Positions 16,455-22,018 of a stretch of 23,559 nucleotides of DNA are shown here, piece by piece (position 1 is the first letter of the stretch; each line of letters starts with the position of its first letter). Source of the DNA: JBLHRE01 sp047625765 (GTDB lineage Bacteria > Bacteroidota > Bacteroidia > Flavobacteriales > JBLHRE01); the NCBI GenBank assembly GCA_047625765.1, contig JBLHRE010000012.1, positions 1-23,559 on the forward strand. Direction: 5' to 3'. The notes beneath the pieces are model-generated. The model was not told the origin of the DNA, searched no databases, and saw only the letters and a program-made list of their open reading frames with translations. The position numbers and the translations under genes are program-made.

Positions 16455-17588
16455 ATGAACAAAATAATAGGTCTTTTATGTCTGTTGACATGTGTTGGGA
16501 TTAAAGCCTCTAAGGCTCAAACGGCCTTTGGCGATGAATTAAATACGGTAAGTACAGCGGTCCCTTTCTTAATGATTGCTCCAGACTCAAGAGCTGGCGC
16601 AATGGGCGATGCAGGTGTAGCGTCTGCTCCAGACCCAAATTCCATGCATTGGAATGTTGCCAAAATTGCCTTTTTAGAAGATAATAGTAGTGGAATAGGA
16701 TTTTCTTATACCCCGTGGCTTAGTAGGTTAGCTTCGGATATCAACTTGGCTTACTTGAGCTTTTACAATAAGTCTAGCGATATGCAAGCCTTTGCAGTAT
16801 CTCTAAGATATTTTGCTTTGGGTAACATTACATTTACCGATGAAACTGGAAACACTATAGGGCAGTTTAATCCGAACGAATTTGCAGTTGACTTTGGTTA
16901 TGGAAGAAAATTAGCTGAGAACTTTTCTATGGGAATGGCATTCCGATATATACGTTCAGATTTAACCAGCGGTCAAGTTGTAGGAGGTTTGCAATCCAAA
17001 CCAGGATCTTCTGTAGCAGCCGATTTAGGATTGTATTATCAAAGCGAAAAATTCAAAATAGACCAGTACGATGCTTATTATTCTGGAGGACTAAACATAA
17101 GTAATGTAGGTTCTAAAATTTCGTATACAGAATCTGGAGAAGAGAATTTTATCCCAACTATGATGAAATTTGGAAATGCGGTGAAATTTGAATTTGACAA
17201 GTATAACAACCTTACTTTCATGCTAGATGTAAGTAAATTATTGGTACCAACACCTTCTTTAGTAGATTCTATAAATACCGATAATATTGGTGTTGTAGAT
17301 GGTATTTTTCAATCATTTTCTGATGCTCCAGGAGGCGCAAAAGAAGAGTTTAGAGAGGTTATGTGGTCTGCAGGAGCAGAGTATTGGTATAATGATCAAT
17401 TTGCCTTTAGAGGAGGATATTTCCATGAGCACGAAACCAAAGGAAATAGAAAGTACTTCACCCTTGGTTTTGGTGTAAAGTACAGCGTGTTTAACCTAGA
17501 TTTCGCGTACCTAGTTCCTGCAAATCCTGCAGTAAGAAGTCCACTAGAAAACACTTTAAGGTTTAGCCTAGTATTTAACTTTAGCTAA
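16455..17588 (+). CDS. porV: PorV, type IX secretion outer-membrane shuttle protein
   Basis: A 377-residue FadL-like outer-membrane beta-barrel (also known as LptO) that collects cargo from the Sov/SprA translocon and delivers it to PorU. The signal peptide covers about residues 1-21 with likely cleavage after SKA. The mature start and the segment FLMIAPDSRAGAMGDAGVA, then PDPNSMHWNVAKIAF, are the conserved PorV motif. Strand-like segments follow, ending in the aromatic LRFSLVFNFS, a normal C-terminal beta-signal. Position directly after porU is as in Flavobacterium. ispF follows 8 bp later. Confidence 0.95.
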   Translation: MNKIIGLLCLLTCVGIKASKAQTAFGDELNTVSTAVPFLMIAPDSRAGAMGDAGVASAPDPNSMHWNVAKIAFLEDNSSGIGFSYTPWLSRLASDINLAYLSFYNKSSDMQAFAVSLRYFALGNITFTDETGNTIGQFNPNEFAVDFGYGRKLAENFSMGMAFRYIRSDLTSGQVVGGLQSKPGSSVAADLGLYYQSEKFKIDQYDAYYSGGLNISNVGSKISYTESGEENFIPTMMKFGNAVKFEFDKYNNLTFMLDVSKLLVPTPSLVDSINTDNIGVVDGIFQSFSDAPGGAKEEFREVMWSAGAEYWYNDQFAFRGGYFHEHETKGNRKYFTLGFGVKYSVFNLDFAYLVPANPAVRSPLENTLRFSLVFNFS

Positions 17589-17596
17589 ACCAATTT

Positions 17597-18076
17597 ATGC
17601 AAATTAGAGTTGGCTTTGGCTACGATATTCATCAACTAGCAGAGAATTACGAATTCTGGCTAGGAGGCGTTAAATTGGATTTTATAAAGGGCGCTGTAGG
17701 GCATTCAGACGCAGATGTGCTAATACATGCAATTTGTGATGCGCTTCTCGGTGCTGCAGATTTACGAGACATAGGTTTTCATTTTCCAGATACAGATCCA
17801 AAATACAAAGGGGTAGATAGCAAGCTTCTGCTTAAAGAAGTAATGCGCTTGTTGCACAGCCAAGGTTATGAATTGGGTAATATTGATAGTACGGTGGTAC
17901 TTGAAAAACCCAAAGTAAATCCACATATTATTGCGATGAAAGAAATGCTGGCAGAGGTAATGTCGGTTCAAACTTCCCAAATCAGCATAAAAGCAACTAC
18001 TTCAGAGAAAATGTCCTTTGTAGGTAGAGGCGAGGGTATTAAAGCATACGCAATTGTCTTAATACAGAAAACCTAA
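17597..18076 (+). CDS. ispF: IspF, 2-C-methyl-D-erythritol 2,4-cyclodiphosphate synthase
   Basis: A 159-residue trimeric cytoplasmic enzyme of the MEP isoprenoid pathway that cyclises CDP-methylerythritol 2-phosphate to the cyclodiphosphate with loss of CMP. The metal ligands are Asp10 and His12 (GYDIH) and His44 (ADVLIH). GHSDADVL, DIGFHFPDTDPKYKG and the C-terminal TTSEKMSFVGRGEGI are all standard. Length is normal. It is the third gene of the porU-porV-ispF run. Its stop codon overlaps that of the convergent DUF4956 gene by 4 bp, with no terminator between them. Confidence 0.97.
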   Translation: MQIRVGFGYDIHQLAENYEFWLGGVKLDFIKGAVGHSDADVLIHAICDALLGAADLRDIGFHFPDTDPKYKGVDSKLLLKEVMRLLHSQGYELGNIDSTVVLEKPKVNPHIIAMKEMLAEVMSVQTSQISIKATTSEKMSFVGRGEGIKAYAIVLIQKT

Positions 18077-18699
18077 GAATCAGAATCTATTTTTCGCTTT
18101 GTGTCATAATAAAAGGCTTTGATTTTGGCTGTATCTTTTAAGAAATCAATAGGGCCTATGTCAACTCTGTGAATGGGTAAACCTGTTCTTTTTTGTAGAT
18201 TCGATATCAATTCCTCTTCATTCTCTGGACGTATTAAGTCAATGTTATCAAACTGAATAATCTTTTTAGATTCGTGTTTGAGTAACCAAAAGTTTTCCAA
18301 AGCATAAGTTAGGCCGATAATAGCGAAATTGGTGAAAGCCAATTCTGCAACACTTACCTTCTTATTAGAAAGAGAGTTTATTACCGCAATTCCAATAACC
18401 ACAAACAAATAGGTCATTTCCTTTATAGGAACAGCTTCTGTTCGGTATCTCAAAATCCCAAAAATGGCAAATAATCCTAAAGCCAATCCCAATTCCAACT
18501 TCACATTATTCAAAAGAATACAGATAAAAAAGATGACAGTGTTTAAAATGAAAAACGAAAACAAGAAATCTTTGCGCTCTTGAATCTTGTAATAGATCAA
18601 TCGTACAATAATAATTGTCGCAAATAGATTTACCGAGTATCTTATAACAAGCTCAATAAAATCCTTACTGTCAAGTAAATCAGATCCGAAAAATTCCAT
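18073..18699 (-). CDS. DUF4956-family membrane protein
   Basis: A 208-residue protein whose pattern I recognise as DUF4956; its function is not known. Hydrophobic segments lie at about residues 16-38, 45-63, 67-83 and 94-110, possibly with one more near 118-137. The conserved loop FGILRYRTEAVPIKEMTYLF sits between the third and fourth. The remaining ~70 C-terminal residues are soluble and presumably cytoplasmic (FDNIDLIRPENEEELISNLQ). It begins 6 bp after the VTC-domain gene. That pairing recurs in many bacteria and suggests a membrane partner for a polyphosphate-type enzyme. The 3' end overlaps ispF by 4 bp. Confidence 0.82.
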   Translation of the reverse strand: MEFFGSDLLDSKDFIELVIRYSVNLFATIIIVRLIYYKIQERKDFLFSFFILNTVIFFICILLNNVKLELGLALGLFAIFGILRYRTEAVPIKEMTYLFVVIGIAVINSLSNKKVSVAELAFTNFAIIGLTYALENFWLLKHESKKIIQFDNIDLIRPENEEELISNLQKRTGLPIHRVDIGPIDFLKDTAKIKAFYYDTKRKIDSDS

Positions 18700-18705
18700 A
18701 ATAAT

Positions 18706-19470
18706 TTAAAAGTTTGAAGTGTTTCGGGTTTCATCCATCCCAAAAACGATATGATTTATTACCCTATTTCTTTCCTTAAACAAATTTGCTTTAAGCTCAG
18801 GGAAAATAAGATTGCAAGCGTAACAGTACTTGCTAATAGAGGTGTAATTTAAAAATGCCAAACCCTTTAATAGACCCAAGGCCTTACTCAGATTTAAAGA
18901 TTCTTGTTTCAATTCAACAATACACAAGTCACCTAGTTCCTTAACCAAACCTTCATTACTCGCCTCAATAGCGTAATCAATGCTAATGCGTTCTTGGGTA
19001 TTAAGGTTGATTAAAGCAACTCTAGTGTATTTAACAGTAAGTTTTTCTTCCAGAGTTAGATCCCCATCAATTAAACTTTCAAATTGTTTTTCATCGAAAG
19101 CTCCTTTGATTTCCTTCCTTTTTTTAAAGGTTATATCCCTATTGTTACGTGTTTTGTTTTCTGCAAATTGCGAATTTGAATCCAAATATTTTCTAATTCG
19201 GTATTTGTCTCTAGGTAATTCACCTCTGTGGTGAGCTAAATATGATGCAAAGTTAGGCGTGTCAAAATATACCGACTCGTATTTTTGCTCAACTACACCA
19301 TCAACTTGTAAAATGTGAAACTGCTTAGAAAGAACACTTAGCAAATCTGACAAATAAATTTTTTTAAATATAAACTTCAAATCTATACGTCTAAATAACT
19401 TAACCGTATTGGCAGTAACCAAATCGATTTGCTTAAACTCTTGAAGTATGTCTAGGTTTTCCTTATACAT
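18706..19470 (-). CDS. VTC-domain protein (polyphosphate polymerase-like)
   Basis: A 254-residue cytoplasmic-looking protein of the VTC/triphosphate-tunnel fold, related to the catalytic domain of yeast Vtc4, which polymerises phosphate from ATP. Conserved charged positions expected to line the tunnel are visible: Lys32 in RIDLKF, Arg91 and Arg93 in YRIRKY, Lys116/Lys117 in FKKRK, Arg161 in ERISIDY, Glu186 in VELKQ and Lys214 in SKY. YESVYFDT (64-71) is also typical. I chose the ATG at 19470; the frame extends to a TTG at 19596, but that would overlap the pdhA start and promoter. The protein precedes DUF4956 by 6 bp. Activity is inferred, not shown. Confidence 0.85.
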   Translation of the reverse strand: MYKENLDILQEFKQIDLVTANTVKLFRRIDLKFIFKKIYLSDLLSVLSKQFHILQVDGVVEQKYESVYFDTPNFASYLAHHRGELPRDKYRIRKYLDSNSQFAENKTRNNRDITFKKRKEIKGAFDEKQFESLIDGDLTLEEKLTVKYTRVALINLNTQERISIDYAIEASNEGLVKELGDLCIVELKQESLNLSKALGLLKGLAFLNYTSISKYCYACNLIFPELKANLFKERNRVINHIVFGMDETRNTSNF

Positions 19471-19545
19471 GATTAAGTGCGAATATAATTCTTTGCTAGA
19501 CAATAAAGAATAGTAATTAGCTGGTTTTGCGACATTTTCGATGGC

Positions 19546-19574
19546 TTGATAATTGGAATAATATTTTAAATTTG
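19546..19574 (+). promoter_or_regulatory. Putative promoter of pdhA
   Basis: TTG at 19546-19548 and TAAATTTG at 19567-19574 are separated by 18 bp. Both halves and the spacing fit the Bacteroidota consensus (TTTG/TTG, 17-23 bp, TAnnTTTG). RNA would start near 19581, giving a leader of only about 15 nt to the ATG at 19596. This is the best-formed promoter in the window. Confidence 0.6.
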
Positions 19575-19595
19575 CAGTCTTGAAAAATCTGTACA

Positions 19596-20594
19596 ATGGC
19601 GAAAAAAGGAATTACTAAGGAAACATATTTAAAGTGGTACGAACAGATGCTGCTTTGGAGAAAATTTGAAGATAAAGCTGGAGCATTATACATCCAGCAA
19701 AAGATTAGAGGATTTTTACATTTATATAATGGACAAGAAGCAGTATTGGCAGGTTCTGCCGAAGCTCTTAATATTGGGGTAGACAGTATGATTACAGCAT
19801 ATCGTAATCATGTACAACCAATGGCACTAGGAATGGATCCTAAATTTGTTATGGCCGAGCTATACGGAAAGGTAACAGGCTGCTCTAAGGGTAATGGTGG
19901 ATCTATGCATATGTTCTCGAAAGAGCATAAGTTTTATGGAGGACATGGTATTGTAGGCGGGCAAGTTCCAATAGGTGCAGGTATTGCATTTGCAGATCTT
20001 TATAGAGGTACTGGAGGAGTAAACCTTTGCTACATGGGTGATGGAGCCGTTAGGCAAGGAGCATTCCACGAAGCACTGAACATGGCTATGTTGTGGAAAT
20101 TACCGGTGGTATTTATTGTAGAGAACAATGGATATGCAATGGGAACTTCTGTAGAGCGTTCAGCAAACCATACTGATATTTGGAAATTAGGATTAGGATA
20201 CGAGATGCCTTGTGGGCCTGTAGATGGAATGGATCCAGAAGCAGTCTACGAGGCAACTAAAGTGGCTGTGGATAGGGCAAGAAAAGGGGAAGGTCCTACT
20301 TTGTTGGAGATGAAAACATACCGTTACAAAGGACATTCTATGTCTGATGCGCAAAAGTATCGTACAAAAGATGAGGTGGCAGAGTATCAAAAAGTTGATC
20401 CAATAGCACAAGTCCTTAATAAAATTAAGGACAACAAGTGGGCGACAGATGCTGAAATAGAAGCGATAGAAAAAGGAGTAAAGGATAAAGTAAAGGAATG
20501 TATTGATTTTGCTGAAGAATCTCCATTCCCTAAAGCTGATACATTATATGAGAATGTTTATGCAGAAAAAGATTATCCATTCATTATAGAGTAA
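19596..20594 (+). CDS. pdhA: Pyruvate dehydrogenase E1 component, alpha subunit
   Basis: A 332-residue thiamine-diphosphate enzyme subunit that decarboxylates pyruvate and passes the acetyl group to E2. The ThDP/Mg signature runs from GDG at 148-150 to NN at 177-178. Other typical segments are GFLHLYNGQEAV near the N-terminus, ITAYRNHVQPMALG, GKGGSMHMF-like KGNGGSMHMF, and ETYRYKGHSMSDA-like KTYRYKGHSMSDA. This is the alpha2beta2 type, so it needs a separate beta subunit, which is not in the window. E2 follows after 28 bp. The VTC gene is read divergently from a shared 125-bp region. Confidence 0.95.
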   Translation: MAKKGITKETYLKWYEQMLLWRKFEDKAGALYIQQKIRGFLHLYNGQEAVLAGSAEALNIGVDSMITAYRNHVQPMALGMDPKFVMAELYGKVTGCSKGNGGSMHMFSKEHKFYGGHGIVGGQVPIGAGIAFADLYRGTGGVNLCYMGDGAVRQGAFHEALNMAMLWKLPVVFIVENNGYAMGTSVERSANHTDIWKLGLGYEMPCGPVDGMDPEAVYEATKVAVDRARKGEGPTLLEMKTYRYKGHSMSDAQKYRTKDEVAEYQKVDPIAQVLNKIKDNKWATDAEIEAIEKGVKDKVKECIDFAEESPFPKADTLYENVYAEKDYPFIIE

Positions 20595-20622
20595 TTAGTC
20601 TTAGACTATTAAATAAGATATT

Positions 20623-21870
20623 ATGGCGGAAATTGTTCGCATGCCCAGATTAAGTGACACCATGAGCGAAGGTGTAGTTGCGAAATGGCATAAAAAAGTT
20701 GGAGATTCAGTTGAAGAAGGAGATTTGTTGGCGGAAATAGAAACTGATAAAGCTACTATGGAGTTTGAGTCTTTTCAAGAAGGTGTCTTACTTCATATTG
20801 GTGTTAACGAAGGAGGAGCGGCCCCAGTAGACTCTATTCTTGCCATTCTCGGAGAGAAAGGAGAAGATGTAGAAACGCTGTTAAAAGAAGATGCTACTCC
20901 TGCCAAAGAAGAAGTTGTTGAAACTAAGAAGGATGCTCCCGTTGCAGCCCCAGCTAAAAGTGCAGAAAAGGCACCGCAACCTGTGGCTAATCAAACACAA
21001 GCTGTTGCTCCTCCAGTAGTTGATGGAAGATTAAAAGCATCGCCCCTTGCTAAAAAATTAGCAGATGATAAGGGTTATAATTTAGCCGCAATTCCTGGTT
21101 CAGGAGATGCAGGCCGTATTGTAAAGAGAGATGTAGATAATTTCTACCCAACAGCAATGGGTCCAACCGTACAAGCTGTTGTTGGTGAAGAAAAGTTTAC
21201 CGAAGTTCCGGTAAGTCAAATGAGAAAAATAATTGCTAAACGACTTTCCGAATCTAAATTTACGGCTCCTCATTTCTATTTAAGCATTTCTGTGGATATG
21301 GATAATGTGATGGAGGCAAGAAAAGCTGTAAATGAAATTGCCGATGTGAAAATTTCGTTCAACGATTTTGTAGTAAAAGCCGTTGCAGCTTCATTGAAAA
21401 AGAATCCAGCGGTAAACTCATCTTGGTTAGAAGATAAAATCCGTTACAACGAACATGTAAATATTGGTGTTGCAGTTGCTGTAGAAGATGGACTTCTTGT
21501 TCCGGTGGTAAGATTTGCAGACGGAAAATCCTTGAGTCAAATATCTACTGAAGTAAAGGAATTTGCACAAAGAGCGAAAGACAAAAAATTGCAGCCAGCA
21601 GATTGGGAAGGATCAACATTCACAATTTCAAATTTAGGAATGTTTGGAATCGAGGATTTTACTGCAATTGTAAATCCGCCAGATGCATGTATTTTGGCAA
21701 TTGGAGGAATTCGACAAATTCCGGTTGTTAAAAATGGAGCAGTTGTACCAGGTAATGTAATGAAAGTGACTTTAAGTTGCGATCATAGAGTTGTTGATGG
21801 AGCTAGTGGAGCAGCATTTTTACAAACATTCAAGAAAATGTTAGAGAACCCAGTTTGTATGCTAGGGTAA
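20623..21870 (+). CDS. pdhC: Pyruvate dehydrogenase E2, dihydrolipoamide acetyltransferase
   Basis: A 415-residue core protein of the pyruvate dehydrogenase complex. It has a single N-terminal lipoyl domain (about 1-80) with the lipoylated lysine at 43 in ETDKATME. An Ala/Pro/Lys/Glu-rich hinge follows (about 90-135), then a peripheral-subunit-binding domain (about 139-173, ASPLAKKLADDKG to GRIVKRDV), and the catalytic acetyltransferase domain (about 190-415) with the active-site motif HRVVDG at His388 to Gly393. Partner of pdhA 28 bp upstream. A hairpin terminator follows its stop by about 20 bp. Assignment to pyruvate rather than branched-chain or 2-oxoglutarate dehydrogenase rests on this linkage. 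Confidence 0.94.
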   Translation: MAEIVRMPRLSDTMSEGVVAKWHKKVGDSVEEGDLLAEIETDKATMEFESFQEGVLLHIGVNEGGAAPVDSILAILGEKGEDVETLLKEDATPAKEEVVETKKDAPVAAPAKSAEKAPQPVANQTQAVAPPVVDGRLKASPLAKKLADDKGYNLAAIPGSGDAGRIVKRDVDNFYPTAMGPTVQAVVGEEKFTEVPVSQMRKIIAKRLSESKFTAPHFYLSISVDMDNVMEARKAVNEIADVKISFNDFVVKAVAASLKKNPAVNSSWLEDKIRYNEHVNIGVAVAVEDGLLVPVVRFADGKSLSQISTEVKEFAQRAKDKKLQPADWEGSTFTISNLGMFGIEDFTAIVNPPDACILAIGGIRQIPVVKNGAVVPGNVMKVTLSCDHRVVDGASGAAFLQTFKKMLENPVCMLG

Positions 21871-21891
21871 TCAAACCCAATTATAGAATTT

Positions 21892-21918
21892 AAAAGGACG
21901 CTTAGGCGTCCTTTTTTT
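21892..21918 (+). terminator. Intrinsic terminator after the pdhA-E2 operon
   Basis: GGACGC (21896-21901) and GCGTCC (21906-21911) form a perfect stem with a TTAG loop, flanked by four A upstream and seven T downstream, so the stem can extend to 10 bp. It lies 21 bp after the E2 stop codon and separates the PDH operon from the aromatic amino acid hydroxylase gene. Confidence 0.9.
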
Positions 21919-21940
21919 ATTTATACTATTAACATTTTGC

Positions 21941-21948
21941 TACATTTG
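21941..21948 (+). promoter_or_regulatory. Putative -7 promoter element for phhA
   Basis: TACATTTG is an exact match to TAnnTTTG, 70 bp ahead of the phhA ATG. No TTG is found at the proper distance upstream, where the terminator T-run and AT-rich DNA lie. RNA would start near 21955, just before the 26-bp palindrome. Confidence 0.4.
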
Positions 21949-21959
21949 GCTTCCTATTT

Positions 21960-21985
21960 TTAAAACAAAGAATTCTTTGTTTTAA
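21960..21985. repeat. Perfect 26-bp palindrome upstream of phhA, candidate operator
   Basis: TTAAAACAAAGAA is followed directly by its exact reverse complement TTCTTTGTTTTAA, with an EcoRI-type GAATTC at the centre. It lies 33 bp before the phhA ATG and about 11 bp after the putative -7 element. As DNA it is a symmetrical binding site for a dimeric regulator; as RNA it could form a hairpin with an AAUU loop. There is no U-tract of terminator type after it. Confidence 0.6.
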
Positions 21986-22018
21986 GTTTAATGGATAATT
22001 GTTGAAAGAATCTTTAGG

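Noticed and set aside
19471..19596. N-terminal extension of the VTC protein to a TTG at 19596
   Set aside because: It would add 42 residues with no counterpart in the family, use a rare start codon, and run through the pdhA promoter and its start codon. The ATG at 19470 gives the usual N-terminus.
20596..20608. 13-bp inverted repeat TAGTCT-T-AGACTA between pdhA and the E2 gene
   Set aside because: The arms are 6 bp with a single-base spacer, which cannot form an RNA hairpin loop, and there is no promoter or T-run. It is probably chance, though a weak operator cannot be excluded.
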